The translations under genes were made by a program, and so were the position numbers. A stretch of DNA of 64,000 bases from Aaosphaeria pasadenensis (taxonomy: Eukaryota > Ascomycota > Dothideomycetes > Pleosporales): NCBI GenBank assembly GCA_022813625.1, contig JAKLMB010000028.1:62001-126000 (forward strand), given 5' to 3'. Position 1 is the first letter of the stretch. Each line of letters starts with the position of its first letter. Below the pieces are notes generated by a model that saw only the letters and a program-made list of their open reading frames with translations, was not told where the DNA came from and did no database searches. Positions 11,246-22,505 of the stretch are shown one piece after another.

Positions 11246-12948
11246 TCACCCATCCAAAGCCCCCAACATCTCATCCACACTCCCAAATTTCTCCCTCTCC
11301 TTCCCAAGCTTACCTCCCCTCTCCCTCTCCACCTCATCAATCCTCTTCCAATCGTTCCACCCAAGCGCCCTGACTCCATTCCCCAGCACCTCCTCCCTCA
11401 CGCCCTCCCATCCCAACCCCGTGCTCTTCCCATCACCGCCAGGTGCGGAATTCAAGAACGGCACGCCGGACTCCCAGTCCGAAGCCACGACGTCGGCAGA
11501 GATGAAGGCGTCTTCCATGGTGCTCGCGATCACGCCCGTCGGCCCGCGCTTCACCCAGCCTGCGCAGTAAAATCCGGGAACGTGTGCGGCGGCAAGGTCC
11601 CCGGGCCCCTTGGATGGCGAGACGACGCGGCCGTAAGGGTCGTTAGGGATAATGCCGAGTTTTGTGTCGAAGGGGACGCCGAGGTCTGAGAGGCCGGGTA
11701 GTGCGGTGGACTTGTAGCCCACGGAGCGGAAGGCGAGGGATGTGGAGAGGGTGGAGGTTTCGTTTGTGGGGACCACGGAGGCGGATTTGGAGAGAGGGTC
11801 AGCATTGGGGCTGAAGGTTTGGTGGGAGAGGGTCATGGAGGTTAGGTTGTTGGTGCTGGGGGAGGGGTTGAAGGAGACTGGGGACTTGAGGAAGTCGAGG
11901 GCCCAAGACTTTGTGGCGTGGGTTGGAGGGTTCTTTGGGCCCTTCAGGAGGACTTCGGCGATGCGTTTTTGGATACGGGGAAGCTTTTTGATGTCTGAGG
12001 GGTAGAAGGATGGGTCGATGGGTTCGAAGGAGACATTTTCGATGTTCATCAGTTCGCGGGCTTCCTTTACTGTGAAAGCAGCCTGTTGTATATTTAGATG
12101 CTGTGACCATTTTGTGCATGGAGTGAGCCTACCTGCAACGGCCCTCGTCTGCCGACCACCCTGACTTGACGTATCTTGCTCCTGCTCAGATACTCCAAAG
12201 CTTGCTCGGTGATATCGGTATGCCTAAGCTTGTCCACGGGTGTCAGGAGTATCCGCGCAACATCCAAGGCGACGTTTCCCTGGCCGATGACTACTGCCTG
12301 GTCGCCTGCCTCCAGATCAGGCGCCAAGTTCTGGAACTGCGGTAGTCCATTGTACCATCCCACGAATTCTCGCGCAGAGAATACACCGTGAAGGTCTTCG
12401 CCCGGTATTCCAAGTTTCTTGTCTTCGGATGCACCATACGAGAATATCATTGCATCGTAATGCGGCTTCAAGCTCGATAGCTGTACATCGTGTCCCACCC
12501 TCACATTTCCAATGTAGTTGAAATTGGGCGACTCGGCCACTTCTTCGAACTTGTCCTGGCAGTTCTTGACTTCTGGGTGGTCTGGCGCAACTCCGAAGCG
12601 AGCAAGGCCGAAAGGAACCGGGAGTTGTTCATAGAGATCGATGATGGAGTCGGGAATCTTGGACATCAATCGATAGGCCGTGTAGAAACCTGCAGGGCCG
12701 GATCCGATGATTGCCACTCGCATTGACTTGGGAGCTGCCGTGCTGAAGGCATGCTGGGGTCTGGATTGCCTCGATGTGGCTACCGGTTGTCGGGTATCCG
12801 AAGGCACTGGGCGTGCCAGGTTGATGCCATTGTTCAACCCGGGAAATACACTGCCATATGAGCGACGGCTTGGAGTGTGTAGGAGTCGCCGCGTGCAGTT
12901 TGCGCAGATATATGGCGTTCGAGTACGTATCCCTGCGGAAAGGTGCAT
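11246..12948 (-). CDS. ARH1: Mitochondrial NADPH:adrenodoxin (ferredoxin) reductase
   Basis: Two minus-strand exons, 12133-12948 and 11246-12082, give 550 residues. The 50-nt intron (GTAGGC donor, CAACAG acceptor) joins GRRGPLQ to AAFTVKEARE, a conserved block. The FAD-binding motif GSGPAG is at residues 82-87, an NADPH-binding GQGNVALDVAR motif near 222, and the family signature AGWVKRGPTGVIASTM lies in the C-terminal half. About 75 residues precede the FAD domain and are rich in Arg and Ser, fitting a mitochondrial presequence. The enzyme passes electrons from NADPH to mitochondrial ferredoxin for iron-sulfur cluster and heme A synthesis. It is essential in yeast. The coding strand turns from C-rich to G-rich toward the 3' end. 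Confidence 0.94.
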
Positions 12949-13636
12949 GATGTACAGTCAATGTTTGCTCTTTTTGAGCCACAAAATCGAAGATGAAGAC
13001 ACTAAACCGCTTTCGGCTCAAAGTACTGGCGACGACATGTGGCAATACACAGTAGATCAAGTGTATCAACACTGTGTGATTACTCGTATCTATATAGTAG
13101 AACGTTAAGATGCAGGTAGTCAACTTTGTACAATAGCAATGTTCTTCCTTCTCATTACTGTTGCGTTTGGGTTTTTCGCTGATTTGTCAACGTCGAAATC
13201 GAGACATCCTCGCGCGTTGTCGCTCTCCGCTCCGATCAATGAATTTGGGCCGAGAAGTTCAAACAAGTCCTGTCCTTCTGGCTGCTGAGGGAAGAACCTT
13301 AATTGAGCGCCCACATCAGCTGTAGCAGACTAATAAGAAAATAGTCAATTATTGAAGCCACTTAGGAGCAATTCAGGTTAATTCAATAGTACCTGCATCC
13401 GTTTATCCTTTCCCTCACGTCATGGCGGCGGTGCGGCGGCAATCGATTGTTGCTAAGGGCAACGCCGTGTTTACATATTATGTACGACCATCCTTGATAT
13501 TCCAGGCCGGCCCATGTCCAGGCCTCACATCCCTCCAGCATTCCTCAGCTAAGCGAACGGGACCTCGTTCCCACGTACATTCCACAGCGGCACGCTCCCT
13601 TAGACACATTCCTCAGCCTCTTCGATTACTCTCATC
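12949..13636. other. Divergent intergenic region between ARH1 and the membrane protein gene
   Basis: About 690 bp separate the two start codons. No gene or distinct element was seen, and the promoters of both genes must lie here. A possible upstream ATG at 13422 opens a short frame unrelated to the downstream protein. Confidence 0.5.
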
Positions 13637-15749
13637 ATGGGCCGCGGGCAGCCCTACCTCTACGATCCCAAGCGATCTTCACAGAACTCCGTGCCAGAGG
13701 TCTTCAATCCAAGAGCCGTGACAATGGCGAGCCGTGAACCACCTTCGCCGAGGAAGAAGCAGACTGGACCGCTCATCGACTTCAACAAGCATCCAGATAG
13801 CTACCTGATACTTCCTTACGGGAAGACAGACGGCAAAGTGAACCCAAAGATCGCTCTTTACATCAAGATTGCTCGATGGGTCCAATTTGTTTTCCGCGTG
13901 CCAACTGTGCTGGGCGCCATTGGAGCTCTGCTATGCGGCATCTTTATCCGTGGAGCGCAAGATACAGAAGGATACTTAGTTAGGATACCAGTAAGTTGAT
14001 TAATTTCACCTAGTGCTAGACCATACTGACATTGAACAGCCTGGTGTTGACATTGTCCATTGCCTGTATGCGCTTTACCACCTTCTCCGACCGGCAAAGG
14101 CGCGACCAGCTGGAAGCTCTGCAAGCTATCACTTCTATGCTCTGATCATGGATGCGGGTTTCATACCATTCTACGTCTTCACCGTCCTGCTCGCAAGGCG
14201 CAACTACGACGCAAAACCTGGCAGTGATGGGCGCTGGAGAACTTTCTTCCCAACAGATGAAGACACAAACAAAGTTCTCCTGACAACATGGCTTAACGGA
14301 ATCGCGGTCGCGGGCTTGCATGTTCTTTCGCTGATCATGGATCTATACCTACTTCTGGTCTTCCGTAAGATCTCTCATCTTCCACCGGACATGAACCCTC
14401 TGGAGGACAATTTGACTTCGCGCCGTAAGACCAAGCACAAGCACAAGAACTCGTCCATCTCCGCCATCACTCCTCTCACTGCGGAGGACAAGCGATTCAG
14501 TGCACAAAGTGGTGCTACAACCATCGGCAACAGGAATTCGCAAACGGCTCCATTGATCACCGAGAAAGAGATTCCGTCTCCCGGTATGAAGCAGATGTCA
14601 TTCTTGCACACTCGCACAAACTCGGATATGAGCTATTCACCGCACACACCGGAGACTGCCCGTCATTCTCGTCAGTCTTTGTACGGCCAAAATGCCTCTG
14701 CCCGTCAATCTCGCTCTGATCTGAACCACCGCGATGACCTGCTCCGTAGAGACGACCCAGAGGACAATCAAACCTTGGCCCAGCGCAAAGCCGTTCTTGC
14801 TCAGAAAGCTATCAAGAGGAGTTCCCGACCTCAGTCATTCGTGTCTTCGAGCAAGGAGTTTTATACGCCACCTACTACTGCTGAAAAACAAGACATGACT
14901 GGTGGCGATATCTCTCTGCAACAGTCCCTTCAATCCGACAACTGGTTCGTCCACGATGAACAAGAGGACTACAATGAAGCACCACAAGCACCAGCACAAG
15001 CACCAGTTCAGTCCAAGAGGTCAATGTTCTCAAGACAAACGCAAGGATACAACACTGTAGCGTCAGACGAAATGTCCGACGATGACCTCGACGCCCCAAT
15101 GGTACCCCAACCTCTACGAATGAACCCACCGACACCTCCCCCGTCTCAATTGCCCAGCACTCCCACCAAACAGACAGCTCCCCCATCAGGCCTACAACGC
15201 ACCTACACCACGACCTCCATCTCCAGCGAAGCCACCTTCTCCCGCTCTCCCACGCGCGCATCGACCCCGAAGACCCGCTACTACGGCGACCTACGCGCCG
15301 CAACGCAAGGCATCCGCAGCGGGCAATCCCCCTCCAACTCGCCCACCACGTCCCCCAAGAAGCGCTCCCTCCGCGAGAACGGCCTCCCCAGCTCCGTCAA
15401 AGCCTACACCGTCAACACGCCCCCACCCGCATCCACCAAACCCTTCATGTCCAACTCCCCGGGCATCAGCCTCGACAAGAAGTCCTACGCGAGCGTCCGC
15501 CGCACCGGCGAAATGGGCTACACCCCCGTCCACAACCAATCCCCCCGCGTGCTGAGCCGCTCCGGCGTCGACTACGACGGCGCCTCCGCATACGACGACG
15601 CTGCCGACCTCGGCGCGTCCGGCAGGCGACGCGACGTCAGTGGCAAGATTGCAGAGGAGGGCCGCGGCGGCGCGGCGAACATGGGCAGCCGTTGGGGATT
15701 CGGCAAGGCGAACGAGTTGACGTACAGGAAGATTAGCGGTGTTGCGTAA
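13637..15749 (+). CDS. Conserved fungal membrane protein of unknown function
   Basis: Two exons, 13637-13990 and 14040-15749, joined over a 49-nt intron (GTAAGT, AACAG) in phase 0, encode 687 residues. The N-terminal 250 residues hold about four hydrophobic segments, around FRVPTVLGAIGALLCGIF, IVHCLYALYHLL, ALIMDAGFIPFYVFTVLLA and VAGLHVLSLIMDLYLLLVF, so this half is membrane-embedded. The rest is a long cytosol-type tail rich in Ser, Pro and Thr with basic patches such as RRKTKHKHK, probably disordered and a likely phosphorylation platform. I have a general impression of similar ascomycete proteins with a short conserved membrane core, but I know no assigned function. Topology is inferred from hydrophobicity only. 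Confidence 0.8.
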
Positions 15750-16317
15750 ATGCACTCACTCCCTTCCCTCCTTTTTCTGTTAGGGTGTCTCGATATCATG
15801 GAGTACGATTTGCGTGGTTGCGGGTGTATGGAGTTCACGGTGCATTTTTTCGACTACCAACTTGGGTGTTTTTCTGTTTGGCTTGGATGAAGCACGGGGT
15901 ATGGTATCGTGGTAAAATTACTGTGTGCATGGCATGATGGGTGTATTTTGTCTTCTACTTTTTTTGTGACCGCTGGAAAGGGGTTGGGGTTATGTGTTTT
16001 GATGTGGTGTCGGGGGGGTATGGTGGTATGTACGGTATATGGGGGGGAATAAGGAGAAATGAAATGAAATACCAGGTCCAAAAAAGAGTCCAACTTTCAA
16101 CATGAATGACGAACCGTGTGAAATCCTCCTCATCCGTGACGTAACGTGACATGAAATAACATAAGGAACTCCCGCTTTCGTGATATCATCTCAAAAACCC
16201 CCCTTGATATAAACGCCCAACAAACAAAACTCTGAAGAAAGCAAAGCGATTTTCCCATCAAACACCGCCCCAAAACCCCTCCCTCATAAAGGCAAAAGAA
16301 AAGAGGAAAGAAAACAC
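15750..16317. other. 3' flanks of convergent genes
   Basis: This lies between the stop of the membrane protein gene and the minus-strand stop of the HET gene. It has several G runs of six to seven (around 16010-16050) and no gene. Confidence 0.5.
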
Positions 16318-18495
16318 TCAGTGCAACTCCACGACCTCCTCCCCCCAACCCAACTCCCCTCCCCCCTTAACCACAGCACCAACCCCCCACCTCCTCCACC
16401 CACCCCCTCTCCTCTTGGCAATCCAAACCACAACCCACACCTCCTCCCACCCGTCCCTGTCCCTCGCCGGCACGTGCAGATACTCGTCCACAAATCGATT
16501 CGCCATGCGTCCTTCATTCACGACCGCGACGCGGCACTCGCCGCCGTAGTCCTGTAGGTTGGCGCGATGGTCCGCCTGCGTGAGGATGAATCCCGTGGCG
16601 GGTGAGAAGGGGAACAGGGAGGGGTGGAGGTGGAAGGAGAGGAGGGAGGACTTGTGGCATGCGGTTTGGCCGATTGAGAAGGCCATGGTGTGGGTTTTGA
16701 GAGTGAGGACGGAGGGGGAGGTAGAGGGGAGGAGGGGAGAGGGGTAGGTTTCTGAGGGGTGGAAGATGGGGGAGGTGGACCAGAGGCGGCAGTCGATGGG
16801 GCCTTGCCAGCCTTGCCAGGACCAGGAGGGGAGGATGGTGCCGGTGGGGGATTGGGAGGAGGGGATTCGGCGGCGGAGAGGGCCGGCGGGAAGCCAGAGG
16901 AGGGTGGGGAGGAGGGAGGTGGTTGGGTGGCCGTGGGTGATGCCGGAAGGGAAGGAGGAGTCCTGCATGAGGGTTGTTATGGAGGTGAATGCGCCGACGA
17001 CGTCTTCGTCGTACGTGAGGGATCGGCGGTTGAACTTCTCGACTAGGCCCGCCCAGGTGTGTAAGGGGGAGGTGGTGGTATTGTCCGGGTTGAGGATTGT
17101 TCGGGTGATGAAGATGCTGTTCTTTTTGTCGGAGGAGTTGGATGCGCCGCGGATTTTGTCCTCTTCGAAGTGGCTGGTGGAGCAGTGCCAGTGGACGAGG
17201 CCGCCGTTCATGATCAGGATGCGCTTGGAGAAGAGGAGTTCTTGGAAGGTCCATCCTCTTTGGTTCCAAGACGACGACTCTGGCCATTGTGGTTCGACGG
17301 GTGACAGAAGAGAACCTTGTCCCGATGGGGTCTCCACGATGATGCGTTCAATGTTGCGGGATCTCGAGCCTCCTGGGATGCCACTGAGGCCGTGGTTTGC
17401 GTCCGCTCCCTCGGCGGCGATGAGAGTAAGGTATGCGTTGGCATATATACTTGCCATCGAGTTAAGGTGGATGTTCTTCGTCCGCATGTCATCTTGTACG
17501 ATGCATAGAGAGTCTACCCATAGGTACTTCAGTCCAAGGAGTCGGGTCATTTGAATAGCATCAAGTATGGTGTTCGGTATACCGCGGCGGTACTCGAATG
17601 AAATGCCGCCGGGGGTCATATGCGTAGACAAATTCATCAGGGTAGTTCGAAGACTGATTGTAAGTCCCCAGACATAACTCAGGGCCACGTAAATCGACTT
17701 TGAAGATGCTCTGACAAGACAACGGTTCTCCACATCTATCAACAGAAGGGAATGGTCTGGGGGAGGGAGATCAGTTGAGTGGCATTCACCACCATGCTCC
17801 GTATCGCAGATGTGAATCCACTCCCGGAACAGATCAACGTTGACGCGTAGTGGATCATAGAACCGGGCCAGATCCTTGTGCCCTTCCGGGACAGTTTTGT
17901 CTGGATAATGTAGAAGCTCGTGCTTTCTGTTAAAGATCGATTTTGCAGGCCAGTCCTTATGTTTGTGCAGAACATCAACCTCAATGTTCCGTCGGGAATT
18001 CACCTTGAATTGAAGAGTGAAACTGCGGTAGTCTCCAAGATGTTGATGTAGTCTTGCTGCAGGCCATTCACTGGTGCCAAATGATTCGAAGATGTTCAAC
18101 ATCACCATGGTACCTGCACAGTGTGACGTAGGCCTTATGTTGAACAACGAGAAGTATTGTTTGGCATCTCGTGAGAAGACAGCTTCGCATGCCAAACATG
18201 GTCGAGTGCATGGTAGAAGTCCCTGGGACGCCTGTTACCTCCTGTGGACATCAAGCCTCCGCAAGTTACTTACCTCTTCGTCCCAATGAGATACAAAGTC
18301 GTACAGAGTTTTCCATTGTTCAGGATCTTTGCTGCGTACCGGCGCAGTCTGTCCCAATACTTGAATAAGTATGGAAGCGGCTGTTTGCTTTGCGATTTGT
18401 TTCTCTGAGACATCCTTCTCCAATAATTGGGAGCGATGTTCTCGGTGACGTTTGGACGTCAGACTAGGGAGCAACGACCATGGAATGGTAAACAT
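16318..18495 (-). CDS. HET-domain protein
   Basis: Two minus-strand exons, 18274-18495 and 16318-18222, give 708 residues. The 51-nt intron has a GTAAGT donor and a CCCAG acceptor and keeps phase 0. The HET domain starts near residue 252 and has its hallmarks in order: YVALSYVWG, then LGLKYLWVDSLCIVQDD, then MASIYANAYLTLIAAEG, and later RGWTFQELLFSKRILI. HET proteins trigger programmed death after fusion of incompatible hyphae, and many copies of unknown partner exist per genome. The frame is intact, so it looks functional. The N-terminal 74-residue exon is less certain: translation could instead begin inside the long exon. The 3' third has extreme base skew. Confidence 0.85.
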
Positions 18496-20089
18496 GGCGA
18501 AAGATTATGAGTGATAAAGCACTTTTTCACACGATCTATACATATCCTGAAGTGTGGAGTAGATGAGGTCGTGCGTTCAGGTGGGACATGATCAAGAAGT
18601 ATGAGTTGTGGCTGAGCAGCCATGGGCTCAGCTGGATGAAGCCTGTTTTGTGAGGCATGCATGATCATGTGACCCTGCGGACTGAGAAGGTTGTTGAAAA
18701 GCAAACGTCCACCTGGACAACCTTTCCGAGGAATTCCTGGGTGATTAACAGCAGTCGTAGCTCTTGGCTGTGCATGACTGTTCTTCTCAGCAATAGCATA
18801 CTCTTGGAGTGATTTCTTCATCATTAGATCGTCGCTTTCGAATTTCTTCTCAGGAGACAATTTATTTAGAAGCTTCAAGTGCTCTTGATGGCTTTCTGTT
18901 CATAGATCTGTTTCAACCCTATGTGTACGAGGATAATATAAATATTTACCAAGTAGGGGTTGTGATTTGAATTGCTAGTTTCGTACCTACATTCAATAGT
19001 CCAAAGCTAAATCAATATCCGCATTTATAGATTTAAAATTGAAATGTATTGAACACCGACCATCGAGAATGGTGATATGTCATAATCTAGCATCATGGCT
19101 GTTTAGAATATTTCGGCAATTAAACATTCAGGATCACTTTCAATGTTGCCCATGTATATGTTTAGGTACCTACCTGGTAGTTGTAGTAATGGTAAGGTAG
19201 TGGGTAGATATGGAGGGCAACACTAGGCGGGCTCTAAGCGGGTAGTGTTGGTGTTAGTTCTAAATTGGATCCACCAAAGGCCTCCACAACAGAATAACTT
19301 ACGTCTCTCTGATATCGTTTTAGGCAGATTGAACTTGCTGAAAAGTCGTAAGATAGGAGGATGAGTTAGACATGTTGTAGGAGTACTGAATTCTATATAT
19401 GGTAAGAGAAGTAATGGAGGTATGTATATCCACTTCAGACATGAGGTAGGTTAGGTACTTGGCTCGTATTTGTATGTAGAGGTGAGTTTGTCGACAAGCC
19501 CTCTCCAACAAGATGAAAGAAGTCATGAGTAGAATATGTTATATTGAATGGTGACGGTTTCTTCTATATCTCTCCAATTTATATATTTTGTGGGTAGTAC
19601 AACTAATACAGTGAGAGTGTGTGAGTGGGTGACGCGAGTTTGGTTTGCTCACATGACAACGTAAAGTGACCTTCGGCCCGGATTAGGCACTTGACCCAAC
19701 ACCGCCGTCTTCGCCCTTGGGTTCGCCTTCCACTTCCCAGCAAACGCGACGTTGGGACAAACTTGGGACTCCTTGCGCGTTCCTTTTCTCAAACAGAGCC
19801 GTTATTCAGACTCAATTGTTCTGAACGCTGTCTATTTCATATTCCTCTGATCCCAGCACATTTATCCCGTTTGTTGCCGCGCGTCCCCGTTGTCGCGCGC
19901 TGGTCCGACCCGCGTGTCGCCCCGACACGTCTTGCCTGCAACTGCAATATACCTGGACCTTGACCTACCTCGACTCGACCTCTCACCTTTTCCCATCCAT
20001 CACGGTGCTAGGCAGCACAATTATTCCCACCATTCCTAGGAATCGCCCTCTCCAGGACACACGAAGCTGAGAGCTGTCTCATTCATTCA
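18496..20089. other. Intergenic region with AT-rich core
   Basis: About 1.6 kb without a convincing gene. From roughly 18,900 to 19,650 the base composition is visibly richer in A and T than the surrounding genes, with many short TAGGTA/TACCTA words. A minus-strand open frame at 18459-18878 has no family resemblance. No repeat boundaries were found. Confidence 0.5.
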
Positions 20090-21538
20090 ATGTTGAACGG
20101 CGGGCATGCATTGCCTGCGTCCTACCCCGCGATGAGCAGTAACGTCTCCCGCGCGTATTTCTTGATTCCCGCCACTGACCAGGCATTGCTTCACAGACAA
20201 CTTCGGCATCCCCCACCCTGCTGACATTCACAATCTCTACAAGCGCGAGCTCCCGGCTTCTCAGGAATCCTATGCTTCTGGTGCCGCCTCAAGCACGTTC
20301 GCTGCACCAACACTGCTATCGTCGTCGAGCAATATCTCCAATTCCACAGGCGGAGAAACAGACCTAACATCGCTCTCACCTTCACGCATTCTCGCCCCAG
20401 CTCCATCAATACAGTCCCCTACCGCGCAGAAGGTGGTTCCGCCTTCGCCTGCTCGAGCTCGTGCTCAGCATGTGCAAACCACTGCACCCCGGATCGACAC
20501 TGCCATCGCGCAGCAAACCGGTAACACAGCAGCAAGCCCCATGTCGCTCGAGTCCCCTGGTCTGAACCACGGATCTAAGAGGACCGCAAGTGGAATCATC
20601 AAGACAGCAGACACAGTGGTGCACAGCCCCACCGCTGCTCCATCTGCTCCATCTGCTCACAAAAGGACAAAGAGTACGGGGTCGAATACGCGGATTGGCG
20701 AGGTGAATTGACCTGACGTGTTACATCCGCCCTGTGGCTTACTTTGATGCAGCTCTCCGCGCAACTCAAGACTCGGTTGTCCTATGCGATGATCAAAGTC
20801 CAGAACGGTTGGGAGAAGCAGTCGCTAGAGGAATTGGAAGACCAAACTTCTCAACGCGGGTCGCCTTCGTCGGCACCAGCCGCGACCGAAAGATTGACAT
20901 TCGAGTCCCCTCGACCTACCATGCGGAGACCAAGTGGTGTATCTGACTCTGACTTTCCCATGATGTCTCCCGGCCAAGGCAGTCCCTCGTACCTAGGGCT
21001 GCCGCACGCCGCCATTACTTCTGGTAAGCGTGTCGCGTCATGCTTAGTGGCATTCGTATTCCTGTCTAACCGAACCCTTGCAGCAGCCTGGCCTGCAGGA
21101 ACCTATGCGGTATCTCCACTGGGGAAAGGCAATGGTCCTGTTCTAGCACCTCCGGCAGAAATTGGTCCCCGAAGAAAGAGACGGTCAAGTGCTTCGCATG
21201 CCCCTCCACCTCTTCTGGGGTCAGGCCAGCGAAAACATTACAGTGACCTTGGAAGTATGAGTGCACCACGCACGCCAACCTCGACATCCACGCCCAGGGC
21301 AGGCATCCTGCGCATGCCGAGCCAACAGGCCGAGAAAGATGCAGTGGATACTCTACTTTTCATGAGCAGTCCAAATAATTCAGGCCGGATTCCACACACC
21401 AGCGCAGATGCTCAACCCAGTCCTCTACGCACAGAAGTTTCCACGAGACGCGTCATGTTCGACCATACTGCCCAAGAGAGGTACATGGCCAGTCAATCGC
21501 AGCATTTGGGTCCCAATGGTCAACCTGCACCCCAATAG
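20090..21538 (+). CDS. Whi5/Nrm1-like G1/S transcription repressor
   Basis: Four exons, 20090-20138, 20197-20702, 20753-21023 and 21084-21538, encode 426 residues. The third exon opens with the motif LKTRLSYAMIKVQNGWEKQS (residues about 190-209), which matches the short GTB-type motif of Whi5, Nrm1 and related repressors that bind SBF/MBF. The rest is low-complexity Ser/Pro/Thr-rich sequence with many S/T-P sites, as expected for a CDK-regulated repressor. In yeast Whi5 blocks G1/S transcription until Cln-CDK phosphorylates it. The family call rests on this single motif. The last intron (60 nt, CTAAC branch) is a multiple of three and has no in-frame stop, so its retention would add 20 residues. 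Confidence 0.75.
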
Positions 21539-22505
21539 GCGGATGCCGCGCCACTGACCCATGTACTCGGATCGGCGCGACCACTGATCGAATTCTAGAA
21601 GAACGATTTGCATGCATTGCACAGTTGGCGTTGTGGTGATACCCAGAAATTCCCTTTTTGCGACTTGCACGAAACGCAAGGTGGACTGGCAGAGGTACTT
21701 GCTATATTTGGAAAGCATGAGTGGACCAGCATCTGGAGTATTGTTCTTGATCAATGAGACAGGATATTATCTGCAAGATAGTTATGTCTTTTCGTCATTT
21801 GGCGGGTAGACAGACTTTTGTACCATGTTGTCTAAACCTATTGGACAGACTTGAGCACACTATCTTTTAACGACATAATGAATGATAATAATATGTATTG
21901 TATTGTGGCTTGATCAGATCGTGGCTTCGGCTTGAAGATGCGGCGTCAAGCTCTTGACCATTGAACGTCGCCTGGACAGGAAGGGGTTCATTGCTATTGA
22001 ACGAGTCGACACGACAACAAATCAACCTAATGATCCAAGAAGAGACGCCCGCATGACTTGTATTGGTGTAACTACATGGTCGTGAGGAACAAGCATCAAT
22101 TGGCATACTGAATTGGTTTCGCGTATGCCCCTCTTTTCTCCTTCGGGATCGCGCGGAGGCTGCTCCAACGTCATTCATGCCTGTGGGTCACTATCAGTCC
22201 ACCCCAAAAATAAGCGGTGCAGCCTCATCACAACACTCAAGTCAAGCTATGCCAATCCCTAGTGGGAATCCTTGGAGTACTTAAATACCCCAGGGTCCTC
22301 TTCAATTGCCTTGTTCCTCCCGTTTCATTTCGTCTCGTTGCGCTGATTGTGTTACTTCGTTTCTTTCTTTTGTTCGCAGACTCTCCACTCCTCCTCCATC
22401 GTCCTACACCCAATTGAGCACCCCTAGAGCTCCAGCTAGCTCTGTTACCTGATTGACCGAAGGACTGGACTCGATTCGTACAACAATAGCAATTGCAAGC
22501 TCCTC
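21539..22505. other. Intergenic region, ACH1 promoter side
   Basis: About 970 bp. Nothing gene-like was recognised on either strand. The last 200 bases before the ACH1 ATG are pyrimidine-rich, typical of a fungal promoter and leader. Confidence 0.5.

Noticed and set aside
18459..18878. Minus-strand frame as an upstream exon of the HET gene
   Set aside because: It overlaps the predicted first exon in another frame and has no HET-type or other recognisable sequence.
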